From positions 5,459,001-5,523,000 of the forward strand of contig JAZBRS010000013.1 of NCBI GenBank assembly GCA_037176725.1: a stretch of DNA of 64,000 nucleotides. Direction: 5' to 3'. Positions 22,295 through 33,545 of the stretch are shown here, in pieces. The translations under genes were made by a program, and so were the position numbers. Positions within the stretch are counted from its first letter, which is position 1, and every line of letters begins with the position of its first letter. The notes beneath the pieces were generated by a model that was not told the DNA's origin, did not search any database, and saw only the letters and a list, made by a program, of their open reading frames with translations. Source of the stretch: Posidonia oceanica. Its lineage: Eukaryota > Streptophyta > Magnoliopsida > Alismatales > Posidoniaceae.

Positions 22295-25128
22295 AGCTAG
22301 CAGAAGAAGATCAAGAAAAGACGTTGTTCATTACACCGTGGGGAATATACTGCTATGTGGTCATGCCGTTCAGCCTCAAGAATGCTGGTGCAACATATCA
22401 AAGGGTAATGATGGCTATCTTCCACGACATGATGCACGACTGCATGGAGGTGTATGTTGACGACATCCTGGTCAAGTCAAAAACCAGGGAAGGGCATTTT
22501 GAAGCACTGAGGAAGGTACAAAGCAGATCAAGACAATAACAGTTAAAAATGAACTCAAAGAACTGCGTGTTTGGAGTAACTGTCGAGAAACTACTGGGCT
22601 TCATCATTAGCAAAAGAGGAATTGAGGTAGACCCGTAGAAAGCCAAGACAATCGCACAAATGCCTCCCCCACGAAATATCAAAGAGCTCAGGGGACTCAT
22701 TGGGCAATTACAGTTCATCAGGAGGTTCATTTCACAACATGCCGACCAATGTAAGCCTTTCTATGAGCTACTAAAAGGGGGAAAAGAGTTTGCTTGGGAT
22801 GAAAACTGTCAGAAGTCTTTTGATGAACTCAAGGCATATCTCATGAACCTTCCCATCTTGTCAGCACCCATACCAGGAAAGCCTTTGTTGTTATATGTGG
22901 TAGTCACCTCGTCCTCCATAAGGGTGGTGCTAGCCTAGAATGATGAAAGTGGAAAGAAAAAAAAGGCCATCTACTATCTAAGCAGAATTTTCCTGGACTA
23001 CGAGGAGAAATATACTGCTATAGAAAAGCACTGCTTAGCCTTGGTATGGGTATCTCAAAAATTGAAGCACTATTTCCTAGCTTTCAAAGTCTGCTACATT
23101 GCCAAGATGGACCTGATTAAGTACATGTTCGAGAAGCCAGCCCTCTCTGGAAGGCTGGCAAAATGGCATATCCTCCTCACCGAGTTTGACCTCCAATATG
23201 TATCTCAAAAAGCAGTCAATGGGCAGGCTATAGCAGATCATCTGGCAGAGTCACCAGTAGAGGATTATCAACCTGTCCAGACAAATTTCCTAGATGAGGA
23301 GATACTAAAAATATAAGTCGTGGAGCCACTGAATCAACAATAGACCTTCTATTTCAACGGAGTACTCAACAAGCAAGGGGCAGGCATCAGCGTAGCGCTT
23401 CTCACCCCAGTAGGAGTCCTCATCCTGCAAGCTGTTCAGCTAAACTTCACCACAAAAACCAACAATGTCACAGAATACGAGGCCTTGATCCTCGGATTAT
23501 GCCTAGCTCTGGAGCTAGAGGCAAAGCGGTTGAAGCTCATCGGAGACTCCCAGTTGATCCTAAAGCAAATCTTGAACAAATACAAAACCCTCAACCCAAG
23601 GCTGGAGACGTACAAAGACATCACTCGTCTACTATTAACCCGATTCCAGCAAGTGGTGTACGTCCATACTCTCCGGAGCCATAACCTTCTAGCGGACGCT
23701 CTTGCTTCATTAGCTTCTTCAATTGAATTTCCCATTGATGCCCAGGAGCAGACAATCATAGTGCAGCAACTAGGGACATCCATCATTGATTCAACTGAAC
23801 CATGGGCAATGGAGCTCAAACAAAAGATTGAGGAGTCGAAGGCAACAAGGTTTGAAGTTTGCTACAACATAGAAGATGACGGAAACCCCTGGTTTTTTGA
23901 CATTCGTAACTACATTCAAGACGAGACTTTCCTTGAATATGCAACTTCACAAGACAAAGAGGCGGTAAGAAGGATGGCCACAAGGTATTTCATGAGGGCC
24001 AGAGTTCTTTTCAAGAGGTCTTTCAGTGGAATAGAGCTTCGTTGTGTCACCTATTAGGAGGCCGAAGTCATCCTCAGCGAAATGCATGAAGGAATATGTG
24101 GAGGACACATCAACTCTCAATTCATGGCCAAAATGATATTACGAAGAGGTTATTATTGGCCTACAATGGAGGCGGACTGTGTAGATAAAGTGAGGAGGTG
24201 CAAGCAGTGCCAAATTTATGCAGACAAGATACAAGCGCTAGCATCGGAATTGAATCCATCTCAAGTAGCATGGCCCTTCTCCATGTGGGCATTTGATGTC
24301 ATAGGACCCTTCGACATGGAAAAGCAAAACAAGTTCATATTCACTGCCACTGAATACTTCACCAAATGGGCAGAGGCAGATGTGTTCACTGAAATCAAAG
24401 CTCCAAGCCTATGCAAGTTTGTTCGGAAGAACATCCTCTCAAGGTTCGGGATTCCAAGGAGATTAGTAGTAGATAATGGTGCCATCTTCGTGTCACAGGA
24501 CTTCAAAAAGCTCTACAAGAAGTTCAAGATTGAGGTACATCATTCATCACTGTATTACCCCCAAGGTAATGGGAAAGCTGAAGCTACTAATAAAACGTTA
24601 ATCTGAATCCTTAAGAAAATGGTAGGGGGTGCCAAGGGACCTCATTTGACAGATAAGTTAATCAACGCTCTATGGGCCTACCGAACCTCCATAAGGATGC
24701 CCACGTATCAAACCCCGTTCGCGCTCACTTATGGTATGGAGACAGTAGTCCCATTTGAAATCATGGTCCCCTCATCTAGAATCCAACTTGACGATGAGAT
24801 AACTGCCGAGGATAGGAGGCAGTTGTTAAGTTTACAGTTAGATTTACTAGATGAGAAATGGTTGCAAGCTGCTGAGCATGCACGCCTCTACCAAGAATGG
24901 CTTGCAAGAGCTTATAAAAAGAAAGTAATTGAACGTAAATTCAATATTGGTGAATGGGTGCTTAAAGAAATCCTTCCATGCAAGCATGGGAAATTGAAAC
25001 CAAACTGGGAAGGACCATACTTGGTGATTGAGGCATATCCGAGTAATGCCTATTGTTTGGCTAGAGAGGATGACACTAGGCTTGAACATCCCTAGAATGC
25101 ATTGCACCTCAAAAGGTACTACCCTTGA
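22295..25128 (+). pseudogene. RT (C-terminal part), RNase H, second RNase H and integrase of A
   Basis: One reading frame runs the whole length with about eight stop codons and no frameshift. In order: RT palm with VYVDDILVKS (about 22450-22480); thumb and RNase H (FAWDENCQKSFDELKAYLMN to LVWVSQKLKHY, about 22780-23080); a second RNase H starting FYFNGVLNKQGAG (about 23347) with EYEALILGLCLALE and GDSQLI. Integrase follows with zinc residues HEGICGGH and CKQCQ, core WAFDVIGPFD, VDNGAIF and NGKAEATNKT, and a C-terminal WEGPYLV near 25010. The second RNase H has YFN where YFD is usual, so its first catalytic Asp is lost. The two RNase H domains place A in the Tat clade. Zinc residues, YVDD and the D,D,E triad are still visible. 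Confidence 0.92.
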
Positions 25129-25647
25129 CGCGCATACTGAACCAATTGACTGCCCATGCTTGTGAACTTATTGTTTTTCGAGACTTAGTAACCATGCCTC
25201 TAGCCTAATCTCACGAACACTTAGTGGGAAAGGGGGGCAACGATCCAACACTGAGATGGAGGAAAATCATAAAGAGTTCCCTTCCAGTTCATGAACAACA
25301 AGGCCACACACTTCCCTTGAGTTGGGCACGCTATCCTAGCATAAATCTTAGTAAGTTGTGATTGGGTAGGTGTCCAAGGCCAAACCTAGAAGTGCAAAAG
25401 AGGGGAGTGCACCAAAATAAAGGAGTGTTTTTGTCCATCAATAAATAAATATCTATTGACCGAACACTTAAATGGGGGTGAGACCAATGCAGTACCAACA
25501 AACAAAAAGGTGAATATTCTACCTGAAGGAAAGACAGGTTCCCGCCTAACTGACGAGAACTGCAATCGAAGAAGTGAAAAAGTGTGGAGTACAGATGGGC
25601 CAAGCTAGTTGCTCCCCATGCGTACTCTCCCACTCAATCTAGGTCAT
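25129..25647 (+). other. Region of A after integrase, before insertion E
   Basis: No gene is seen. The sequence contains GGGAAAGGGGGGCAACG (about 25228), a purine-rich tract that could be an internal PPT-like site. It ends in GTCAT (25643-25647), the expected target duplication of element E. Confidence 0.5.
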
Positions 25648-25888
25648 TGTAGACACCCCAATTTTGTAGTCCTTCGTCGGTGGTTTTCTCCCAAGGATGT
25701 GCTCGGTCATGGCGGCCCACCTATTCACCAAACCTAAGCCTCCACCAATCCAAAACCCAACCTAAGCCCCCATCAATCCCAAACCAAACCTAAATCCAAA
25801 TCCAATCCCAAATCAAAGCCCAAGCCCAACCAAAAAAACCCAAAAATATCCAAAATCCACTCTGGATCGTTGGACGCTGTCTCAGGCA

Positions 25889-25906
25889 GCGTCTTACGTA
25901 AGACGC
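25889..25906. repeat. 18-bp palindrome, E type (GCGTCTTA-CG-TAAGACGC)
   Basis: It is a perfect 8-bp inverted repeat around CG. Half sites flank it on both sides. A near copy follows at 25967-25984. Confidence 0.9.
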
Positions 25907-26819
25907 TGGAGTTGGCAGCGTCTTACGCAGCTAGTTTGATAACAGCGTTGGAAGCTGTATCAGGTTGCGTCTTATGTAAGATGCAGCTCAGCATAGCATC
26001 CTACACATCGGGATTGACAGAGCTTGAATTTTGGCTCCCAAGTGATCCAAAAGTGCAAATACCACCTTGCTCCTCATCCCGGCCATGTCCTACGTCCATT
26101 CGTTTCCACTTCCACCATTACACCCCATGCAAGCCATACAAAAGCTTTGCTTCCTCTTCCATTTGAACGGTCGGCAACCCACTTCCTGAGTCTTAGCTTT
26201 CAGAGCTCCACCAGAACAAGACCACCTGAATTCTCACACCTACGGCCACCCCGAGTTTTTCCAGACCCCTCACGAGTCTAGCCTAGCCTTCCAGCCGCCG
26301 CCACTGCCGCTGCAACGTCTGGGAGAACTCCGCTGGCGAAGGGAAGCAACACCAACCTTCACAACAGGTAAGCATTCCTTCCCTCCTAATGTAGAATCTT
26401 GAATCTTATGTCATGTATGTTTATTGAAATGCATATTATCTGAGTTTACTCAAGTTATATCTCTGTTTTGCCACCATCTCTTTTCTCCGGTGATGGGTGC
26501 ACCGGCCGTGCGAGGCCATCAGCCAATGAGCACGGCCGGAACTCCATCACCACCTCACTTGCATCCTTGAGCTCCTCTTGACCTCCCTAAACCTCCACGA
26601 TGAGCCACAGTCGAGCTCCATGGGCTCCTGGCCGTTCCAATGGCCGGAGAACCCATCGGATTCCGGCAAAAGGCAAGTGGAGGTGGGGAGGATGATTTGC
26701 ATGTCTATTTTTGATAATAATTGCATGGCTATGATTGTGAATGAGTTTTCTTGCTTAATGGATGATTTATGCTTCGATTTGAGTTGATTTGTATGCATAA
26801 TTCTTTGAGAATCTCTGTT

Positions 26820-27600
26820 AGTGTGTAAGACACTGAATCTGGTGTGTCTTACGTAAGATGTAGCAAAAGCCAGCGTCTTACACCACTGTTGAGTTTTCTG
26901 CATATTTTCTCCCACAGAAATATTATTGAATGTTCCCTAACATTTGATATATGATGCCTGCTGTGGTTTTAGTCCATCCCCATTATGTTTTGCTTCATAA
27001 AACATTTGGTAAAAAACACATTTTGTTTCCTAAGCTTAAATCTAAAAAAACAGTTTTTAGGTGTAAGACGCTGGAAATCACAGCGTCTTACGTAAGACGC
27101 TGGAAATAACAACGTCTTACACTGTTATCCAGATTTCCCTATATTTTCCTTATCCAAAGGATTTTGTTGATCCTCTAGGATCAGACATATGTTGCATGCA
27201 GATGTTTTAATCTTACTCATGTCATGCTTTGTTTTTATATTGATTTCCATGGGATTTATTTACTTTATTCGAAAATTTGCATTTTTTGGTGTAAGACGCT
27301 GAGCCTTCCAGCATCTTACGTAGGATGCTGGAGATCACAGCATCTTACACCTCAGTTAGTCATTTTCCACGATTGACTTTCAACATCATTTTAAATCATT
27401 TGCAAATTGATTCCAGAAAACATATCATATTCTAAAAAACCATTTCAATGATATTTTGTCTCCCATCATCGATAACCTTTAATGATTTTCTATTTATTTA
27501 GCCATTAGTGAGGTTTTCTGCTTTTCTGTTTTAGATGCAGAGATTCATGCGTCCTACATAAGACGCTGATGATTCTAGCGTCTAACACTTCCAGCACACT
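26820..27600. repeat. Four palindrome modules at ~235-bp spacing in LTR E
   Basis: Full palindromes lie at 26842-26859, 27083-27100 (perfect), 27311-27328 and 27549-27566. Centre-to-centre distances are about 241, 228 and 238 bp. Each is flanked on the left by a GTGTAAGACGC-like half site and on the right by a GCGTCTTACAC-like half site, so the full module is a loose 60-bp palindrome. Confidence 0.9.
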
Positions 27601-28420
27601 AAATTCTGATTAACACTTCCAGCACACTAAATTCTGATTTGAGACTTTCCGATCTTGATTCTGATCATGTTTACTCCTGATTTTGGTTATTCAACTTGAT
27701 TTGATCATCTGCAGTAGCTTCATTGCTTTAAATATCATTTCTATCATGTTTTCAAAAGCATACAACATGTTATTTTAAAACGTGATTTGATTTCCCATGC
27801 ATGTCGCATCCTTGCATTGCATGGTTTTATTCGACGTTTTGTTTCTCGCCTGCATTGCATTTTGGGCAATGATGCTTACTGTCTGAGGTTCTTGTGGAAT
27901 GAGGTTCCTCTTTCCAAGATGCGGTCAGTGCCACTGAGCACATAGGATGCATGTTTTGTTTTCCATTATACATCATGGCATTAAGCATACTTTTTCAACA
28001 TGTTTTCAAAGGCATTTAGCATATTTTCAAAGGCATCTAGCATGTTTTACAAGGGATGGCATTATCGCCCTTGGGCGTACAGTAAACGGTATTAACATGC
28101 CCACATTAGCAAAAAATGAGCAGAACAGCCTAGAAAGACCGACTCTCTTGGATGCATGAGGGTGCCTAACACCTTCCCCATGCGTAATAGGAGTCCTTGC
28201 CTAATCTCTGGCCCACAATGACCTTGTGTCATATCTTTTACTTTTTTTTATCATTTTGCATGTTTTCCGGTTTTCCTCGTCTTTCCGGTTTTCAAAAATA
28301 GACTAGGTGGCGACTCCAAGTTTTGTTTTGTTTTCTTCAGTTTTTGCCTGTTTTCTTTACATCTTTTGCCGTGACCCGCGATTCGGCAATCGAGTCGTTT
28401 GGTCGCATGGTTACAGGAAC

Positions 28421-28438
28421 TGGCGACTCTGTTGGGGA
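28421..28438 (+). promoter_or_regulatory. Primer binding site of E
   Basis: TGGCGACTCTGTTGGGGA lies five bases after the LTR end. This wording is the form used by Ogre-like elements (a tRNA-Arg primer is reported for pea Ogre, as I recall). Confidence 0.85.
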
Positions 28439-29524
28439 TAACCAGACTCCAGCTTTCGTTTCTGCTTTGCCGCTTAGTGGCTTTCTTATGTTTGCATGGT
28501 TTCTTGCATGTGTTTGCCTTACCTGCCTGCCTTATTATCCATGCTTTGATATCTTGCTTTGTGTCGTGCTTGAATGTCTGTCTTACACACATATGCTATG
28601 CCACCACATGTACATGCCATGTTATACATGCCTTTTGATGTGTTGAGTGTTTTTTCTTTTCACAAATCATGTCACAACACTAGCACATGCCATGTACATG
28701 CTTTTTGGAGTGATGTTTGATGTTTACATGCCATATTTGGGTGTTTTCTTCCCTTTTGTGCAATTAATCTTAGGGACAATTAGAGACATGATTGCTTCCC
28801 TTATGGTTTAAAGAAAATGAAATGACAAATAAGAATGTACCCTAGGCCAAACTAGAGCCATACATTCACATCCATTCCCTTGGTTAAAAAAAAAATCAAG
28901 TAAAAAACATCAAGCATACTTGCATGAATGATCATACTAGGGGCATGCATATTTTCTCCTCTGAGTCCACCCATTAGTCTACGAAGGGCAGTCCCGGTCT
29001 TTTGTTCCATGGCTATAGGCATGGGACGAGTTGCCGATCTGTCTCCCCTTGTCTGGGGTCGTGTCGGTGTTAGTAGAAGGTACAGCCCATGCTTCGGCAG
29101 GGTCGAGGCTCCTAACGCACCACCCGTTCACTGCTTGAGCTTTGGCCAGGATTTAGAATGGGAACCTACTTTCTACCCTGAGTCTAAACCCATATCCATG
29201 AGTGAGTCCGAGTAGGAAGCCTACTCAGGATATACATACATGGTGAGAGAGCGCATGTTAGGACATTCATCTGCATGTGTGCCATTCATACTACCATAAC
29301 AACTTGCATTTGTCCTTTTGCCCAGGTTCTGACCTGTTGTTTGTTTCTGTCTATTCACAGGTAGGTGCGAGGTCCTTTGCCGGAGCTCGAGCGTCTCTGT
29401 CACGGGCAGCTACCTGTGGTCCCCCCTCTTTCCAGGCTGATCGTCGCCTTCGACGATAGCTCGTCTTAGGACTCGTGCGTCTGCTTTTTGCCGCAATCCT
29501 ATCCTTACCTGCTCACGGTCAGCC
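28439..29524 (+). other. Leader of E
   Basis: About 1.1 kb between PBS and the first gag-like ORF. T-rich stretches with CATGCCATGTACATGC-type repeats lie near 28590-28720. No clear gene is seen. Ogre-like elements commonly have a long leader here. Confidence 0.55.
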
Positions 29525-30264
29525 ATGGCCCAGTATACCAGCGAGCCACTCGCTTCAGTTGTTTTGGAGGAGATCCCCATTTCGGTCCCTCCATCCCTTG
29601 CTTTGGCTTCAACAGCATCCCTTTCCATCCATGCATTCCGCTTTAGGGTGCATGGCGATCCTCTGTTTACCACAAGAAATCGGCAGACTCTAGCCGATCC
29701 GAAGCCCGTCACTGATTCTGTTGCGGTGGCCACCACTCGGGCTCCGAATACCCCACCTCTCGCCCCTTCCATGGGCTTTCCTGTCTCAGGAACTCAGCCG
29801 ACTGTAGTTACATCTGCTGTAGGGTCTGTCCCTTTTGGCTCTTTTGCCCTCGTGCCCCCTTCAGCAGCTATCCCTTTGCATCCTGACTCGTCAGTCGACA
29901 AGTCCTCTGCCATGCAGTATCAGCATCTGATGGATCTTGCCCAGACACTGTAGGACATGGCTCTGTCTTTTCGTCCATCTGTAGTTCCAGCTACCCCTGA
30001 GGTTCCAGTGCAGCCCACTTTAGCCTTGCGAGCTCACCCTACAGCACTTTTGCCCTTATCATCGCCCCAGCTCCTCACAGCTTCGGCGATGGGGGCACCA
30101 TTTTTGCCTCCTGTACTTACACAGCACTATACACAGCATATAACTCCGGTATCTGGTGGCTAGTCTCCTGGATTGGCTGGAGTGCAGCACCAACTGAGTA
30201 CATTGCTCGGAGCCGTGCCGGTGCAACAACTGTCGCTCCCACACACTACACCACACATTGAAAC
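29525..30264 (+). pseudogene. N-terminal gag region of E, truncated
   Basis: The ORF from 29525 begins MAQYTSEPLASVVLEEIPIS and stays open to a TAG at 29951. It continues in frame (DMALSFRPSVVPATPEVPVQ) to another TAG near 30161. It is rich in Pro, Ser, Ala and Val with no folded domain visible, as is usual for the N-terminal part of Tat gag. The following element, D1, cuts it at 30268. Identification rests on position after the PBS and on composition. Confidence 0.45.
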
Positions 30265-30268
30265 ATAA

Positions 30269-32654
30269 TGTAATCTACCTATCGTGACCGTGCCTCGAAC
30301 AACGCGGTCGCACGCTGCCAAAGGTCGCGCATGCCGACCGGAGAGAAGGGCCACTGCCAATGGTGGATCCGAGGAAGGATGCTTGACTTGAAAACACTGG
30401 AGAATGGCAAGAAAACAAAAGATAAAGCAAAAACGGAGTCACCACCTAGTCTATTAAATCGGAAGACGAGGAAAACCAAAGAAAACATAAAAAACATGCA
30501 AATGCGTGCAATGTTATGCAAAAATATGACTCGTGCCTAGGATGAGGGCATAATGGTCATTACAGGCCAAGAGAAAGGATAAGGACTCCTGTTATGCATG
30601 GGGAAGGTGTTAGGCACCCCCATATGCCCGAAATCGGTCTTTCTAGGCTTTTCGCTCGCATATGCAGGAATGTCGGCAGTGCTTGCCATTAACTGTACGC
30701 TCGTAGGCGATAATGCTATGCCATGCTATGAATGCTTAATGTATGCTTAATTACATGCTTATTGCCGTGATGCATGAGAGAAAACAAAACATGTGATCTA
30801 TGTGCTCAACGGCGCTGTTGGTATCCAAACCGGGCGTACCACAGTTCTAAAGAAGTCTAAAGAGTAAGCATCATCGCCCTAGTTGCAATGCAGGTGCGAA
30901 ACAAAACGTCGGAGGAAAACCATGCAATGCGAGGAGGCGGCATGCAACATGTATTTGTAAAACATGCTAAGCTTAATAAAACTATGCCAAAATGACTGAT
31001 ATAAGTTGAAATAACATGATATGGTGATAAATAAACCAGGGAAACGAAATCAGAGCAAAGCAAGCCAAATAAAGGAAAGACAAGGCGGCAAACAAGGAGT
31101 TCAATCCACTGTCTGAACTCTGGCCTGAGTCTCCAGTCACCACGGCGGTAGTACACGTCGTCTGTATGAATGGCGAGGCGCTGGTCACTGCTGAGAATGG
31201 CGACAGCACACGTTGCCGGTGTGAACGGCGACGGCACAAGTCGCCGCTCCAACTGGTGGCCAAAGCTACTTTAGACAGGCCAAACAGCGAACTTCGCCGG
31301 CCGAATAAGCTATGCAAACGATCGTAAAACATGTAAACAAACATATATAGATCTAGATGGCATAACAGGGAATACAAACATGCAATTATTTTACAAAGTG
31401 GGTGCCTGGATCATGGGATATGCCGGCTCAAAGTCCGGCCGGAGGACTACCAAAACACAGTCCAGTCACCGCTAGAAGTGGTGACGGACCTAGCAGTCCA
31501 GTGGCCTGACTTCATCGCCAAATCCCACGCCACCGGCAATGCGAAGTATGCAACTAATGATCGGAAAAGATAGACGGCATATCCAAGAACACAAACATGT
31601 ATTTAAAGCAAAAAATGGGCACTTGGATCTCTCTCCCCACCTCCACCTCTCTTCGCCGGCGACGTCCGCCGGCCTTGGGGAAGGCCGGTAGGCCGCGAGA
31701 CGCCGCCTCGGTGCACGGAGAGGGTCAAAGGAGGAAGAGGGAGCTCCGAGGAGGGGAGAGGAGGTGCTGCTCACCTATGCGGGGGCTTGGTTGTGCCTCT
31801 CGATGTCGGCGAGTTGCGGTGGCTGGTGGTGGCGTAAGACGATGGTGTCGACGCGAGGGAGGGGTTGGCTGCTTCCTAGATGGCACGAAGGAGGTCCAGC
31901 AGTGCTTCCTGGTGCTCAGGGAAGGGTGTCATAGTGTCTGGTGGCTGGAGAGAGTGTCGGCACGACAGTGGCCGGAGCCAGAGAAGACGATGGCGCAAGG
32001 TGGCTACGGGGGTGCTTGGAGGCACAGGGAGGCCTGCTAGAGCTCGTGTGGGTGTCCTGGGATTCTCAAGGATCGCTCGGGGTGTGTGGGAGGCTTTGGC
32101 TCTCTCGAGATTGCTCGGAATTGGCCACCGACGGTGAATGGGTGTTGGGTTGTGGTTTTGTTCGGTCAAGCCGCACAAAGGGCAGGAGGTGGCAGGGCAA
32201 GGCGTGCACGGGAGTGGGTGGCAGGGCGTGGCCTGGCGAAGTGTCAGAGGCATGGGCGAGCTCTTGCAAAGGGGTGCCGTGCACGGAAATGGCAGGCCAG
32301 CATGGGTGCAGGGTGGCGGGAGGCAGCTTGCGCGGGAGAGAAGTTGAACAGGTGAGTCGCTTCTCTACACGGCGATAACGGTAGTCGCCGCTCTGAGTGG
32401 CGATGGACCCAGTCGCTGCTGGGACAGGCAACAGGAGCCTCTACAGTGGACAGGGCCTGCTGTAGGGTTTGTTGGGCTGCTAATGGGCCTAGACTTTGGT
32501 GTAAAATGGGTTTCGGTAAGTTTTAAGGGTTTTGGGTTGGTTTTGGTTTGAGTGGGGTTTAAGTGGGGCTAGGGTTTGGATTAGGCATGCCATGATCCGA
32601 GCAAGCTCCCAAAGGAATCCACCAATGTCCAGTTGCCAAAATGGGGTGTCAACA
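30269..32654 (-). repeat. 3' LTR of D1
   Basis: In plus orientation it starts TGTAATCTACC and ends AAAATGGGGTGTCAACA. It carries the shared Tat block GGTGTTAGGCACCCCC...AATCGGTCTTTCTAGGC (about 30607-30650) and the GGAGTCACCACCTAGTC phrase (30428). It has its own inverted motif: GTCACC/GGTGAC at 31465-31485 and GTCGCC/GGCGAT at 32384-32404, each with a 9-nt loop. GC-rich ORFs on both strands at 31590-32430 show no domains. Confidence 0.85.
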
Positions 32655-32675
32655 GATGCCCCTCTCTGAGCGAGG
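32655..32675 (-). promoter_or_regulatory. Polypurine tract of D1
   Basis: The minus strand reads AGAGAGGGGCATC directly before the LTR start TGTTGACACCCC. This is the usual plus-strand priming site beside a 3' LTR and proves the element lies on the minus strand. Confidence 0.85.
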
Positions 32676-33545
32676 TCGAGGGAATCGAGGCCGCTGCTCA
32701 GGGTTTACAAGACACCCGCCTGAACCGACAGGAGCACAGTTGTTGTTAGCCTGAGTCACTTATCCGGCGAATACACCGAAAGTCATGACTCGTTGCCGTA
32801 ATGCAAATGAAAACGCAAATGAAATATTTACACTAATGCTCGTCACGCTGAACTCTGCTGAGGGAGACGTGGACGATGCATGCGTGTGTGCGGTGTTTTG
32901 ACTCTGCTAGGGATGGGGAGAGTATGCAGTGCTGATGAAAATGCATGTCGATACTGAGCATGCGATGCTGATGATAATGCATGCTGATGCTGAGCATGTG
33001 ATGCTGATGATAATGCATGCTGATGCTGAGCATGCGATGCTATGAGATGCAATGCCATGCAATGCGATGCGATGCGACAAGTTGGCGGATAATCCAAACT
33101 TGCACACAAAAAGGGGCACTAGACAAGACTAATGTGCTTGTCGTTTGGGCAATTTAGGGCTGCCAGCCAGGAGGAGGACTCCAGACAAGACTATCGTGCT
33201 TGCTGCCCGCGACGCCAGACACTTTAACGGATGTCATCTGGGCAGTTAGGGCTGCCAACCCGACTAGATGAGGGTATGACACCAAAGGTAGCGAAAAAGA
33301 TGCCTCTGGTATCAGACGGACGATACCATGGGGCGGCTAAAATGCTCCTGGCATCGGGGAAGAACGCTGAACAGTTTGACGAGTGTCATCCAGGCAGTTA
33401 GGGCTACCAGCTCGAGGGAGATGAGAGCATGATACCAAGGGCAGCGGAAAGCCAAAAGTGCTCCTGGCATCGAGAGGAGGCTAGACAGTATGGCGGTTGT
33501 CAACCAAGCAGTTAGGGCTGCCAGCCCGGAGGAAGGGAGAAGGGA
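32676..33545. repeat. 3' UTR of D1 with GATGCTGATGATAATGCAT repeats
   Basis: Three units of about 47 bp built on GATGCTGATGATAATGCATGC lie at about 32930-33045, followed by an AATGCGATGCGATGCG run. From 33300 to 33480 there are stretches with GATACCA...TGGCATC inverted pairs. The end (33491-33535, GTCAACCAAGCAGTTAGGGC) is shared with D2. No gene is seen. Confidence 0.65.

Larger units (their letters stand above)
25648..28415 (+). repeat. 5' LTR of E
   Basis: The LTR starts TGTAGACACCCC and ends GGTCGCATGGTTACA. It carries five to six palindrome modules centred near 25898, 25976, 26851, 27092, 27320 and 27558. It also has the conserved block AGAAAGACCGACTC...GGGTGCCTAACACCTTCCCC (about 28133-28180) and the CTAGGTGGCGACTCC phrase near the end. 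LTR H (62136 on) is the same family in reverse. Confidence 0.9.
25648..30268 (+). mobile_element. Element E: Tat/Ogre-type retrotransposon, left part only
   Basis: A complete 5' LTR (25648-28415), PBS (28421-28438), leader and the start of gag (29525 onward) are present. At 30269 E is interrupted by element D1. No 3' LTR of E and no second GTCAT are found to the right, so the remainder was probably lost in the deletion whose junction lies near 55860. Confidence 0.8.

Noticed and set aside
25228..25250. Purine tract GGGAAAGGGGGGC as the PPT of A
   Set aside because: No LTR follows it, and the tract at 57447-57456 directly precedes the 3' LTR and fits better.
31490..32431. GC-rich ORFs in the D1 LTR
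   Set aside because: Both strands and several frames are open with no domain signal. This is composition, not coding.
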